Positions 36,530 to 46,748 of a stretch of DNA of 64,000 nucleotides are shown one piece after another. Below the pieces are notes generated by a model. That model made no database searches. It was not told the origin of the DNA and saw nothing but the letters and a program-made list of their open reading frames with translations. Position 1 is the stretch's first letter. The number at the start of each line of letters is the position of its first letter. The stretch comes from Microlunatus sp. Gsoil 973 (lineage in GTDB: Bacteria; Actinomycetota; Actinomycetes; Propionibacteriales; Propionibacteriaceae), in assembly GCF_009707365.1 (NCBI RefSeq), contig NZ_CP046122.1, positions 3,906,001 to 3,970,000 of the forward strand. The letters are read 5' to 3'. Position numbers and translations under genes: made by a program.

Positions 36530-38220
36530 TGTCCGCCCAGGCGGCGCCCGCGGGCCCGTACCGCGCCGCCGAGCGGATCTGGAAGGCTGCGAACGCGGAC
36601 GGGGTGGCGGTGCTCGAACGGTTGCTGATCGCCGAACGCGCCGCGGCGACCGGACGATTCGAAAACGTCTGGCCGACACCCACGGAGAGCCGCGTCATGC
36701 CGCCGACTCGGCGGCTGCTGCGGGACTGGTACGTCCGCGTTGTAGAGAACCAGTTGGCCCGTGGCATCATGGCGCCGGCGGACAGCCCGATCGACGGCAT
36801 GGAAGCCGAACGCGCCATGGCGGCCGTACGCAAGCGGACCGAAGCCGAATCCTCGGTCGTCGTCGACGTCGTGATCGAACTCGCGCGCGACGGCAGGCGG
36901 TTCGCGGACCAGGTGGCCAAGGAACGCAAGGACTACGTCGACGCAGCGCTGAGAGGACGGCTCGGCCGGCTGTTCCAGCGATCCGGGCCGGTCGGCATGC
37001 GGCAAGCCCTGGCCGAGCAGTGGTACGCGCGCTCCTTCCGCGCCGCCGTCGAACCCATCTTGTACCGGCTCGAGACACCCCCAGTCACTGCAGCCGAGAT
37101 CCAAGCAGTCGGCATCAGCCTTGCCGCCGCGGAACCTCGGATCCTTTACAGCGAAGGAAAGCCGATCGGTCCGGCAACTCCCGACGGCTGGAAGACGCAC
37201 ACCGCCGAGCAATGGGAGTCGATGTCTGGAGATGCTCGCTCCTCCTGGCTAACAGAACGATCATGGGACGCTAGCTTCGCAACGGTTGACTTCCAACAAT
37301 TGCCGCGAACCGCCCAATCCGACCTTCTCCGTCAATACCCGCCGACCGGGCCGATCCTGAATCAGGGCATCGCGTCCGGTCCGCCGGTCGAAGCCGCCGC
37401 CGAAGCCTTCGGGACGACTCCGATCGAGACGCCGTCCACCACAGACTGCGAACTCGCGAGCATCCTGTTTAGCCGCGCGGGAGTCACACTCCCTCGCCAA
37501 CTCCTGGGCAAGCTTCCCGAAGCCCACGCCGTCGAGGCCTCTCTTGACGCACTCCACAGCGCCAACACGCGCAAGGGCGAGATGCGCGGACATTCGCGGC
37601 GCCATCCGTACTGGGCCGATGATCAACAACGCGATCGCGCCGTCGAACTGCGGAAATCGGGCATGAGCTTCCGAGCCATCGGCAACCAGCTTGGGATAAG
37701 CGGCGACCAAGTGGCGAACGGCCTCCGGAGCGACAGCACCATCGCCGAGGAACTCGTCCGCAAGCCCCACCGACCCGAATGGACTGAGGAGCGCCTCCGT
37801 GTGGCGGCTTACCTGCGATCTCAGGGCCACACCTACCAACAAATCGCCACGGTCTTCGGCTACCGCGCCGGCGAGACGATCCGATACGCCCTGACCGTAC
37901 ATGGACCTGCGTTGCGCATCGACCCGGTGACCGGCCGCACGATTCCAGTCGGCGAACCGATGCCCGATCCGCACCGATGGGCCCCACGGCTCAGCCCCTG
38001 GAACGGAGCGCCCAGAACGGGTGAAATTCCAGCAGTCATCGCCGAACGGCGCCAAAGGCACAAGGTCGCACGCGCCGAGACGATCGCTGGAATCCGGGAA
38101 GAGGATCAGGCTGCTCTCATGCAGCGCATGATCAAGCGGCGAGACGCTATCACTGAGGAAGCGGGACTGCCGGAGGAGGGTGGCCCGAATTGCGCCGACC
38201 CGAAGACTCGCCATCGGTGA
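36529..38220 (+). CDS. WY-repeat protein with C-terminal HTH segments (paralogue of 45664-46539)
   Basis: A 563-residue protein whose ATG shares a base with the preceding stop. The N-terminal half has two related segments: RRLLRDWYVRVVENQLARG (about residues 60-78) and RQALAEQWYARSFRAAVEP (about 158-176), the latter followed by PPVTAAEIQAVGISLAAAEP. The 291-residue protein at 45664 has matching RLLRDWYLHVYINSLRS and VARHWYLRCYEDSLAA plus VTNAETFQVANALAAGEARR. The C-terminal half here adds two HTH-like stretches (ELRKSGMSFRAIGNQLGISG and SQGHTYQQIATVFGYRAGET), absent from the paralogue. Possibly a DNA-binding scaffold of the transfer complex; no function known. Confidence 0.75.
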   Translation: MSAQAAPAGPYRAAERIWKAANADGVAVLERLLIAERAAATGRFENVWPTPTESRVMPPTRRLLRDWYVRVVENQLARGIMAPADSPIDGMEAERAMAAVRKRTEAESSVVVDVVIELARDGRRFADQVAKERKDYVDAALRGRLGRLFQRSGPVGMRQALAEQWYARSFRAAVEPILYRLETPPVTAAEIQAVGISLAAAEPRILYSEGKPIGPATPDGWKTHTAEQWESMSGDARSSWLTERSWDASFATVDFQQLPRTAQSDLLRQYPPTGPILNQGIASGPPVEAAAEAFGTTPIETPSTTDCELASILFSRAGVTLPRQLLGKLPEAHAVEASLDALHSANTRKGEMRGHSRRHPYWADDQQRDRAVELRKSGMSFRAIGNQLGISGDQVANGLRSDSTIAEELVRKPHRPEWTEERLRVAAYLRSQGHTYQQIATVFGYRAGETIRYALTVHGPALRIDPVTGRTIPVGEPMPDPHRWAPRLSPWNGAPRTGEIPAVIAERRQRHKVARAETIAGIREEDQAALMQRMIKRRDAITEEAGLPEEGGPNCADPKTRHR

Positions 38221-38821
38221 TTCAGACGAGGGTCCAGCACCGTGTCACTCCAACCCGGACACCAAGATGAGAAGCAGGCATCATCACAGAGGGCGGATCT
38301 GGCCGGGTCTTGAACGGTCGACCACGTAGCCGGTAATGGGCCGCGAGGGTCCGATGACCAGTCAGGGCGCGGCGTCGCTCACCGGGCTGGATCGGCCAGG
38401 CAGGCATCGTGGCGGAACGACCGCCGCGCCCAGGCAAATCCTGAGTTCAGATCCAATCACTGGCTACCGCAGCGCTCACCGGCTCGAACGACGATCCGAA
38501 CCGCGCCGTCAGCTGTACACCACCACGCCGGGCCACGACGACGTGCCAGACATGGTCGGCCCGTACGCCACCGAACTGTGCGAACCCCATCAGCGACACC
38601 CGCCCGCAACCGAGTCCACGTGCCCTGAGAGTCAACGCGAGCGCCGGCCCGAGATCAACTTCTGCGCCGAGAGCGGACCGATCACCGGCATCAAGCGACC
38701 CGTCAACGCACGCCGTAGCTGGTCGCGGGCGAGCTGGCTATGGCTGATGGGAAGCACGAATCCGCAAAGGATCAACAGACATCGTCGACGCGGCAATATT
38801 GGGTGGCTACGATTCGCTGAC
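38221..38821. other. Non-coding stretch between transfer operon and HAD pseudogene
   Basis: About 600 bases after the WY-repeat gene. Frames on both strands are Arg/Pro/His-rich shadows with no recognisable domain or ribosome site. The + frame open from 38336 runs into the HAD gene but its first 160 codons look non-coding. I see no clear hairpin terminator. It is the junction where cargo block B begins. Confidence 0.45.
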
Positions 38822-39529
38822 GTGGTTGACCAGCAGTCCAACACGGATGGTCATGTCGTGTTCTGGGACTTCGACGGGACGCTCGCACTGCGGGACGGCC
38901 TATGGGCAGGCGCTGTCGTGGACGCACTCCAACGGATCGACCCGACGATTACCAAGACCGCTTCCGATCTGCGACCGCACCTGAAGTCCGGATTCCCGTG
39001 GCACCGGCCCGAAATCGTCACGACCCCCATGCCGGCACAAGCCTGGTGGGATCGCCTGACACCAACCATCTTGGCCGCATGCACCGCGGCCACGATCCCC
39101 GTCGACCTCGCCACGGCAGCCGCGAAGCTTCTGCCCGAGGAGTTCTACCGACTCGACGCCTGGGAACTTATCGAGGACGCTCACCTCGCACTGAGATACA
39201 CCCGGGCTGCCGGATAACGCAACGTCATCCTCAGCAACCATGGCCCAGAACTGCCCCGACTGGTCACTCAGCTCGGCCTCGATGATGTCGTCGAACTCAC
39301 CATCACCAGCGCCACGGTCGGCGCCGAAAAGCCGAACCCCGCGATCTTCAACCACGCGATCAGCGTTCCCGGCGCCTCACCAGCTCACTCCTGGATGATC
39401 GGCGACAACCCCATCGCTGACGTCCAGGGCGCACGCCAAGCCGGGCTATCGGCAGTCCTGGCCGACGGCGCGTACTCCGACGCGATCGGCGTCACCATCT
39501 TCAGGCTGCCGAGCACGTCGCCGCAGTGA
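38822..39529 (+). pseudogene. HAD-superfamily hydrolase with in-frame stop
   Basis: From GTG 38822 the frame has HAD motif I VVFWDFDGTLALRDG, then after an in-frame TAA (39215-39217) motif II NVILSNHGPEL, motif III TVGAEKPNPAIF and motif IV WMIGDNPIADVQGARQAG. The frame is the same on both sides of the stop, so a single base change (probably TAC or CAA to TAA) truncated a 235-residue phosphatase-like protein after motif I and the cap region. As sequenced it lacks motifs II-IV and cannot be active. Confidence 0.88.
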
Positions 39530-39636
39530 CCTTCGACTGAACTACTCACCGCAGCAGGATCGCCAAATGCACCAGCGCCCGCGTTCGGGTTCTCAGACGT
39601 CGAGTTCCTGAGTCACGAGCCACTCGCGCGCGCTCC

Positions 39637-41072
39637 TTACCGTCTCACGGAGCTGCGGTTGATCCCGGACGATCTCGCGTTGTCGCTGGGCGGGCAGCCT
39701 AGATCGTGCAGCACGTTGAGGATCACGACGGCCGTGGTTACCTTCACAACAGCCACCAGCTCCTCGATGGAATGGTCAGGAGTCCTGCCCTCGTGGGCTA
39801 GGTCGTTCCGCGCCCGGGTAGTCCGTCGCACCCACCGATCCACGTCCGGCACGAGCTGCGCGATCGCCTCCGGGTCCGGTCTTGCGGCGAGGGCACACAG
39901 CCGGTCCCGCAGGGTGGGATCGTTCCGAATGGCTCCTTTGAACCGATCGACGTGTTCCTCCGGCACGTGCTCCAGCATCGCCTCGCGCATTGACTTGAAC
40001 TCGTCGGCCGGCATGGGGCGCTCGTCGGTACGGAGGCCGCGATGCAGTACTTCAGCTGCGCCCACAGCCGTCAGGAGGTTGTTCTCGACATAGCGAGCCG
40101 GCGCGTAGCGGAGGCCCAAGATCATGTTGATTGCCGCCTGTAGCCGGCCATGCGCCTCACACCATCGGGGGATGATCTCCTCAAACGGGATCGATGCGCA
40201 TGTGAAGAAGACACTGCTGTGGTCGACAGCTGCGGCATCGTGCTCCCCAAGCGCAGATGGTCGATATAACACGTCAGCATGTCGGCGCGGCGCAGGAAGC
40301 TCATCGCGCAGTGGAGGGTCTGTCTCGGTCAGCTCCAGCCGCAACCAGATCACGCCGACGGCACGATGCGTCGCAAGAGCTATCAAATCCTGTACAAAGC
40401 CGGCCGAGCTCAGCGCATCGCTCAGCGAGCACGCGTCCGGCGGGACGACCCGCATAGACGCTGTGTCGCGCATGCGCCCAATGGTCTCGCCCTTTAGGTT
40501 ATCGAAGTACGGCATCGTGTGCCGGTCCGACGAAACTCGGTTCCCTCAACGAACACTGATTGCGTCTCTACGGGCTTCACGGAGATGCACCCGCTCCCGT
40601 CGAGCTTGCCGGCGGTAATGCCCCTGCCGACCTCGAACACCGATGAGGCCGCCCAGACTCTGAAGTCCTCCACCGACACTTCGACTGCGGCGAAAGCCTT
40701 GTCGTCCCAACCATGAACGTGAGCACCGATGAGGGCCGTCGCCGCTTTCACGGTCTGCTTGTCGGGACTGTCCACCCGTGCACCGTAGGTCCGATGAGTT
40801 CCGGTCGGGACGCACCCGAGGAGTGTGATTTCACGCCGCTCCGCGACGCCATGGATCACTTCCCAGGTCCGGCTGCCCTGGTGGACCTGAACGCCAGGGG
40901 ACCTACTGAACATGACGCGGTCTTCGAAGGTGCCAATCAACGAGAGCACTAGGCCTGCGACTGGCTCGTACCGGAGCACTCCGGGCACCTGGTGATCAGG
41001 GTCGTCCGGCAGCGACCAGAGGCCAGCCCACTCGCTAGACGCGTCGAGATTCAGGGGATCGTTGGCCATCAT
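39637..41072 (-). pseudogene. ApeA-like HEPN defence protein, split into two frames
   Basis: The upstream frame (start near ATG 41072, after GAAGGGAAC) has the ApeA N-terminal pattern: EWAGLWSLPDDPDHQVPGVL, AGLVLSLIGTF. The downstream frame (ATG 40515) has PFEEIIPRWCEAHGRLQAAI, YVENNLLTAVGAAEVLHRG and the HEPN RNase motif RARNDLAHEG (R-x4-H). They overlap by 22 bases in different frames; adding one base near 40530-40545 would fuse them into 478 residues, the normal ApeA size. ApeA proteins cause abortive infection through HEPN RNase activity. Either a frameshifted gene or, less likely, two coupled subunits. Confidence 0.8.
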
Positions 41073-41187
41073 GTTCCCTTCTCGCGATAGTTCGAGATTC
41101 AGAAGGAAGAACAACCCGGTGGGTTTCTCGGACTGTTCACGAGTCAGCGGGCCCCGTGCCAACCAGGAGACGGACAATAGCCGCTGG

Positions 41188-42910
41188 TCAATGCGACGCT
41201 AGATGCTCTTCCGCCTGCCGCCTCGAAAGCCATTTGAACGATAGGTCGGTCGGCTCTAGCCGCATTGTCACTTCCTCGCGGCCGGTCGATCCGTTGGCAG
41301 CGATCTCCTGCAATTCGGTCAGGTTGGCGATCTGTGCGTGCGGCGCCCAGATCGCCGCCGGACCGTAGGCCACTGTCAGGTCCCCGACCTCGAGTTGGAG
41401 GTCCGCAGACGCCATGAAGAAGCCGCCCGTTACAACTTCGCCGGCCGCAGCCGTCAGCCTTTCTAACAGCGTCCCGACCGCCTCGGGACGGATCCCGGCG
41501 GATAACCCACCGTCAAGGTCGACGTCCTCGCCGTCCAGCAGCCGAACTGCGGTCCGCAGATCGGCAACGTCCCTGTTCTTGATATTCGCCGGGTACCGGA
41601 GCACCGAACCCGTCAGATCCTGCATCCGTCGCAGGTCCTCGACAACCTGGGCGATCGGTGGCAACGCTGGATACGCCGCCGTCTGCAGCGGCCCACCGTC
41701 CAGATATCCGAGCCCAGGCATGTCCAGCCGAATTCTGGTGCCTTCGACGGCAGCGGCCAGTGTGCGGATCACTGGTATCAGAGAATCAATGTCATAGCCA
41801 ACCAGGCTGTCGGGAAGGTTCAGCTCAAGCCTCGCACCGTCGAGCTTTACAGCTGACTCCTGTCCTACGGGTTGCGACGGCCGCGGGATACCCGCCTCGA
41901 ACTTGGCCACGCCGGCAGCATCGTCTCCATACAGCGCTACTCCGCGACCCCCGCTGGTTCGTTCCCGGAAGAAGACGGGAAATCCCGTGCGGACCTGACC
42001 GTGGGAATCCTGGACTTGGAAGCTACATCTGAGCGGGCGCGGAAGCGTCTCGCGGATGGATCTGATCGCGAACTCGCTAGCCAGCGGATCCCCGTCTGCC
42101 ACCAGGAGCCGTGCCTCCGGCGAGGCGTCGACCTCGACATGCGACACATACCCTGCGGGAAGTACAACGCTGCCGCCGAAACTGAGGGTGCTCTCGAAAC
42201 GCCGCTGCAGCCTCTCGTCATCCGGATCGTCGCGGCGGAACCTGAACGTCGGCGTGATCGTGATCGGGTCCACGATGTGCGCGTCGGGGACCTTGGCCCG
42301 CAGCCGCGTCGTCGTGCCGCTGCCATCGACCGTGAAATCGAGCGTCCAAAACGGAGATACCTCGTCCACCCGCCGCCGCAGGCCGTCAATCCGGTCCCGG
42401 AGATCGGTGGCACCGTTAGCCAGGGCGGCACGCTCCAACTCGAACTCTCTAGCGCGTTCCAGGAGCTGACCGTCCACTCCCTCGATGTAGCGCTGGATGT
42501 CCGTATTCCCGGCAATCTGCCCGTCGAGCCAGTCCAGCCCCCACCAGCTCAACTCCACGCCCGGCGCGATCTTCGGCAGCTTCTCATCGAACCACGCCTC
42601 CTCACCGCTACGGATACCCGAACGCACCGGGCTCATATTCATCGGGATCACCAGCACCCAACGATTCATCGTCGGCGCCGAAGCCACAGCGGCGCGCAAC
42701 GAGCGTTCGACCTGACGCCGCCGTGACGAGGTCAGCCGGCCGAAAGACTTGATCTCGAAGACGGTGAGCCCATCGGCCGTGACCAGTTGTGCGTCGCGCC
42801 CCCCCATCGCCGCCGGCACCGTCGAGCGAACGGAGACGCGGGTAGGACCGGCGGAGCAGCATCTGAATGCCACGCTCGGTCCGCTGCGCGTCCGCATCCC
42901 ACCTGATCAC
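41188..42910 (-). pseudogene. PD-(D/E)XK restriction-endonuclease-like protein, frameshifted near the N-terminus
   Basis: From GTG 42910 the frame reads VIRWDADAQRTERGIQMLLR; after SYP it must shift one base to continue as VSVRSTVPAAMGGRDAQLVT and VFEIKSFGRLTSSRRRQVER. GGRD...FEIK gives the D...ExK nuclease motif. Removing one G from 42840-42842 makes a 573-residue protein. A downstream WFDEKLPKIAPGVELSWWGL and a long C-terminal beta-rich region are of unknown fold. It is 115 bases upstream of the ApeA-like gene and in the same direction. A nuclease-type defence protein is likely; as sequenced the first 20 residues are out of frame. Confidence 0.72.
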
Positions 42911-43150
42911 ACCCCATTGTCGCTCGTCGCACCGTCCACATCGGGATGGCTCGGGAAATCGCGCCAAAAGACACCCACTCCAACCGCCGCGGGACGCAGC
43001 CCCATAGCGGTTCCTGCACCGGCGACCAAGATCACGACCGTGCATCGTCACCGCATGCGGATCCGCCACCGCAGCAGCCGACGGCTAAGACATACCCAGT
43101 GATCATGTCCGAATATGACGCTTGAAACGAGCGAATGCGCCCCAGGTCTG

Positions 43151-44506
43151 TCACTGATTCTTCAAGAACGTTGACCTGATCAGGTCAGCAGCATCGATGA
43201 GCTCGCTGACGGGGATCTCGAAATCCCCGGTCGTGACGGTGTCGTTGCCGTCCTCGGTGAGGACCCAGCTCACCGAAACCGTGGCTGCTTCCGAGTCCCG
43301 CGCCACAAGCACGTAGTCGTCCACGTTGCTCTCCCACGGCACGTTCGGACGGAATGACTCGGGCGTGAGAGTGATTTTGGCGTCGTCACCGTAGTTCTCC
43401 CAGTCAACCGGATATTCGCGCGGAACCACCCGGTAGAGGGAGGGGTCGAGTCCGATCCGGTATGGGCCCTGCTGCGAAACGACCGGCTCGACAAGCTTGC
43501 TGTAATCGGCATCGTCGACGTCGCGGTGGTCGATCACTTCGCACCCGTGGAACGTGACGATCAGATGGGGCTTGGCAACGAATCGATCGCGGCTGACGAC
43601 CCGGATCCCCACGCCCGGCAGGCCAACCCCGAGGAGGTGCTCGCGACCCTTCGAAATGTGGCTAGCCCGCTTCCTGCGCCACGCCTCCAGGCGTTCGGCC
43701 CGTTCATCGGCTGACATCGGCTTGGTCCTCCGGAAGAGGTCCGAGGCCAGGAACGCATACGCGGCCGGACGCTCAGTGGGCACTTCCGGCTTCGTGAACC
43801 GCTCCTCTTCGAACCTGCGCAGGACCTCCATCACTTCGTCGATGCGGTCTACACGGCCGATGGACCCGAGGATCTGGACGTCGAGGTCTATGGGCGACTT
43901 GCCGCCGCCTCGGGCCCGCTCCACGAGCATGAGGACTTCCCCGGCCCGGGCCGGACGGGTGTTGCTCGTCCCTCGCACGTAGATGGCACCGTTTTCGAGA
44001 CTGTCTCGGCGGTCCTCTCCCTGGAAGCCCTTGTGGCACGGGAAGATTGTTTGCGCGTCTTCTGGCGGCAGCGCGATGACGAACAGCACCTCGCGGTCGT
44101 CATCGACACTGACCCTCCCGAACTCGAACCCTGGAAACTGTGGGCCGAGGTACTGCTGGAGCCGATCTTCCAGCTCGTGGGCCTCGACGCCACGCGGGAC
44201 GCCCTGGACACTGCCCTTCCCCGCGCCGATGACCAGTACGGCGTAGCCCCGGAAATGGTGCGCCGCCTCCTGCGGCCGACGGTTCGCCGCCCCCAAGAGA
44301 AACTTTGCGATCTTCACCGAGCCTGACTTGCTGGTCGGATCAGCGCTGCTCTTCACCTCCAGATAGGTCGTCTCGGCCTCGTCGCCGACGTCGATCACAT
44401 GGTCGAGGATGCTCCGGAGCGCGCGTTCACCGAGTGGGATCATGTCGGTGTCCAAAGCGGAGCGCTTGGAAGCTGGCCCGTCGGGGCGCACATGATCATC
44501 AGGCAC
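43151..44506 (-). CDS. AlbA_2/Schlafen-like ATP-binding protein
   Basis: A 451-residue protein. The AlbA_2 region lies in the first 190 residues: TYLEVKSSADP, IAKFLLGAANR, YAVLVIGAGKGSVQGVP and GAIYVRGTSNTRPA. This is the divergent AAA_4/Schlafen-type putative DNA-binding and nucleotide-binding domain, found in several defence-associated proteins. The C-terminal half is not recognised. GTG 44506 follows CCTCCT-rich DNA, so the ribosome site is weak. It is in the leftward cargo cluster of block B. Intact. Confidence 0.75.
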   Translation of the reverse strand: MPDDHVRPDGPASKRSALDTDMIPLGERALRSILDHVIDVGDEAETTYLEVKSSADPTSKSGSVKIAKFLLGAANRRPQEAAHHFRGYAVLVIGAGKGSVQGVPRGVEAHELEDRLQQYLGPQFPGFEFGRVSVDDDREVLFVIALPPEDAQTIFPCHKGFQGEDRRDSLENGAIYVRGTSNTRPARAGEVLMLVERARGGGKSPIDLDVQILGSIGRVDRIDEVMEVLRRFEEERFTKPEVPTERPAAYAFLASDLFRRTKPMSADERAERLEAWRRKRASHISKGREHLLGVGLPGVGIRVVSRDRFVAKPHLIVTFHGCEVIDHRDVDDADYSKLVEPVVSQQGPYRIGLDPSLYRVVPREYPVDWENYGDDAKITLTPESFRPNVPWESNVDDYVLVARDSEAATVSVSWVLTEDGNDTVTTGDFEIPVSELIDAADLIRSTFLKNQ

Positions 44507-44561
44507 AGGAGGATTCTTCCATTCACCTCCACTCGCCGTAGGCCGTAGCAGCGACGGACTT

Positions 44562-45314
44562 CTAGTTCTTCACAGTGATCGGCTCTGGCCTCCCTGGCTC
44601 CCAGATCTGCCAGCCGATCTTCTTCCCGAGTTCACCGAAGCAGCCTTGGACCGCGAGGCGGTGGACACAGAACCACCAAGCGTCGAGCTCGCCGGCGATG
44701 CGGCCGCGCAGCCTCGTCTCGTACTGGTCGAGCGCGCTGTTGTCTCCGTAGGGAACTTCGTGGAACTCAGGCTCCGTGGTCCTCGTGTGGAGCTCGACCC
44801 GCTCCCAGTATTCGGAGGGCGGATCGTCCGAGCCCGGCTGATCGGTGGCGAGGACGTCCAGGTGATGGAAGCGCCCCGATTTCCCATATCGCGCGAACGT
44901 CGCGAACAGGAGCGGGAGCGCCGTGCTCCCGTTGATCCGAGCCGCAAGCACCTCGGCGTATCCGATGTGCGTGCACCTCGCCAGGCCATGTTCGACGGCC
45001 GCCCCAAGGAGGTCATCCAGCGCCTCGATGTCGTGACCCCAGTCCCTCAACGTCTTCTCGGATGGCCACGAGCCCATCGTCTCGACCTCGTTGCAGCCGA
45101 GCAGGACCTTCATGGCCTTCTCGACGCCGATGCTGCCCATCGTGAACACTGCGTCCCCGTGCAGGGAAACGAACCGAAGTTTCCGGATCGCGTCCACGGA
45201 ATCGCGTAGCAGATTTCGCACGGATCCCGCCTCTTCGATGAGGGCGAAACCCTGGCGCATCGAAAGCGCCGGATGCAGCCCCGGTCGGCGACCCTGAAGC
45301 GGGGTCGATGCCAT
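44562..45314 (-). CDS. HEPN-like hypothetical protein
   Basis: A 250-residue all-helical protein from ATG 45314 (GGAAGGG about 7 bases upstream). The segments VEKAMKVLLGCNEVETMGSW and RDWGHDIEALDDLL resemble the helix pair of HEPN-type proteins where a long helix precedes G-H-D. No R-x4-H catalytic motif is visible, so it may be a non-catalytic or unrelated helical fold. It is 55 bases upstream of the AlbA_2 gene, same strand. Unknown function; defence context only. Confidence 0.6.
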   Translation of the reverse strand: MASTPLQGRRPGLHPALSMRQGFALIEEAGSVRNLLRDSVDAIRKLRFVSLHGDAVFTMGSIGVEKAMKVLLGCNEVETMGSWPSEKTLRDWGHDIEALDDLLGAAVEHGLARCTHIGYAEVLAARINGSTALPLLFATFARYGKSGRFHHLDVLATDQPGSDDPPSEYWERVELHTRTTEPEFHEVPYGDNSALDQYETRLRGRIAGELDAWWFCVHRLAVQGCFGELGKKIGWQIWEPGRPEPITVKN

Positions 45315-45375
45315 GCCGGTGCCCTTCCTCGTCCACTCGCGTCTCCAATCCAAGGATAGAGTCGGGGCCGCTCGT

Positions 45376-45663
45376 TTAGGATCCGCGCGATTCTGCGACC
45401 GCGCGGTGCCGGTCTGCCTCATCGATCTGGTCAATCCAGACCACCATCTCGGCAGACCGAGAGCCGTCGCATTCAGGGTTCCTTGCCCAGTGATGGTTCC
45501 CCAGCGACATAGCGGCGATAGACGATATCTGCCGCGCTTGGCCCAGTTCCTGTAGGACCCGCCCGGCAGCCTGTCCGGTGAGCGGGCGTCCTACGGATCG
45601 GCAATTCATCGACGATCGATCGCCTCGCAGACAACGCACAGTGCCCTGCCCACGGGCGCTCAC
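45376..45663 (-). CDS. Possible small protein after the WY-repeat gene
   Basis: A 95-residue frame starting GTG 45663 right at the stop of the WY-repeat gene, or ATG 45609 for 77 residues (MNCRSVGRPLTGQAAGRV). Composition (QAAGRVLQELGQARQIS, MVVWIDQIDEADRHRA) is more protein-like than the shadows nearby, and the strand and spacing fit the operon. No family recognised and no good ribosome site. Low confidence. Confidence 0.4.
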   Translation of the reverse strand: MSARGQGTVRCLRGDRSSMNCRSVGRPLTGQAAGRVLQELGQARQISSIAAMSLGNHHWARNPECDGSRSAEMVVWIDQIDEADRHRAVAESRGS

Positions 45664-46539
45664 TCACTGCATCCGACGAGTGGCTTCTGACTCACCGTGC
45701 CGAATCGCGTCTCCTGATCTGAGGTCACCTGTCGGCGTGCGGTCTTCGGCGCCCAGTCGCTCAAGATCACGTTTCCGATCGACAGTGCTCCCGGACGCGG
45801 TCAACACCGCGGGGTGGTTGAACATCTTTCGAGCGGCGTCGGCGGCCGGTCCTGTGATCCGTGCCGCGTCGGCGTAGGCGAGCGCGACTGGAACTCCGTT
45901 GCGGCCGATGAGACGGCGAGCTTCACCGGCCGCGAGCGCATTTGCGACCTGGAACGTCTCCGCGTTGGTGACCTCTGCCAGTGGCGTGCGTACCTTAGCG
46001 GCGGCGGCGAGGGAGTCCTCATAGCATCGTAGGTACCAGTGGCGGGCGACTTGAACGCGCAGCGGATCGTCGTCGAATCGATGATCCGGAGCGTGTCTGA
46101 TTGCTCGGGCAACTCCCACCTCGTGGAGGCGCTCGGTGATTCGCGCCGTTGCTGTTGCGGCGTCGGCGATGGCGATCTTCCGGGTCAGATCGACGGCACT
46201 CAGAGTGCGCAGCGGCCCAGCACTGGGGCGTAGTCGCTGAAGCAGGGCCGCTGCTCCTGTGGCCTGCTGGTCGTCGATCACCTCGTTCGGCTGGCTGAGG
46301 TTACTGCGTAGCGAGTTGATGTAGACGTGGAGGTACCAATCTCGCAGGAGCCGGCCGGCTGGGTTATAGCTGATAGTGCCCGCGTCGGTGTCGATCGTGG
46401 TGATCTTGATGATCTTCCGTGATCGTTCGCGGCCGGCTTCCACGGCCTGGCGGCGAAGCCGGTCAAGATCGCCTCGCGCCTGCCGTTCGGCTTCCTCGCG
46501 TGTTGACCGTACGACTGTCTCAGCGACCTCCTGCTCCAT
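45664..46539 (-). CDS. WY-repeat protein (paralogue of 36529-38220)
   Basis: A 291-residue protein with a charged N-terminal coiled-coil-like helix (STREEAERQARGDLDRLRRQ), then two WY repeats: RLLRDWYLHVYINSLRS (about residues 83-99) and VARHWYLRCYEDSLAA (about 180-195), the second followed by VTNAETFQVANALAAGEARR. Both align with segments of the 563-residue protein in the + strand operon, which also has a C-terminal HTH half missing here. Preceded by its small EIL-motif partner with a 3-base gap. Function unknown. Confidence 0.75.
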   Translation of the reverse strand: MEQEVAETVVRSTREEAERQARGDLDRLRRQAVEAGRERSRKIIKITTIDTDAGTISYNPAGRLLRDWYLHVYINSLRSNLSQPNEVIDDQQATGAAALLQRLRPSAGPLRTLSAVDLTRKIAIADAATATARITERLHEVGVARAIRHAPDHRFDDDPLRVQVARHWYLRCYEDSLAAAAKVRTPLAEVTNAETFQVANALAAGEARRLIGRNGVPVALAYADAARITGPAADAARKMFNHPAVLTASGSTVDRKRDLERLGAEDRTPTGDLRSGDAIRHGESEATRRMQ

Positions 46540-46542
46540 CGA

Positions 46543-46740
46543 TCATTCCTCGATCTGATCCAGGTCGATGCCGAAATCGGTAAGAATTTCGCCATCCGAC
46601 ATCGAGGTTCGGAGGACCGCGATGGCACCGTCGCGTTCTGTGCGGCATTCGTCCGCTCGCTGCCTCGTGATGGCGACGGGATCCCACGAAGCCTCGGATC
46701 CATATCCGCTGTTGACACCGTTCCCGCTCGACTCGGTCAT
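46543..46740 (-). CDS. Small acidic protein with C-terminal EIL..FGID motif
   Basis: A 65-residue protein; the end SMSDGEILTDFGIDLDQIEE matches the end of the small protein at 36323-36529 (EEILSEYGLD). It lies 8 bases downstream of the ArdC/primase gene and 3 bases upstream of the WY-repeat gene. Likely a partner or adaptor of that protein; unrecognised family. Confidence 0.72.
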   Translation of the reverse strand: MTESSGNGVNSGYGSEASWDPVAITRQRADECRTERDGAIAVLRTSMSDGEILTDFGIDLDQIEE

Positions 46741-46748
46741 CGGTGCTC

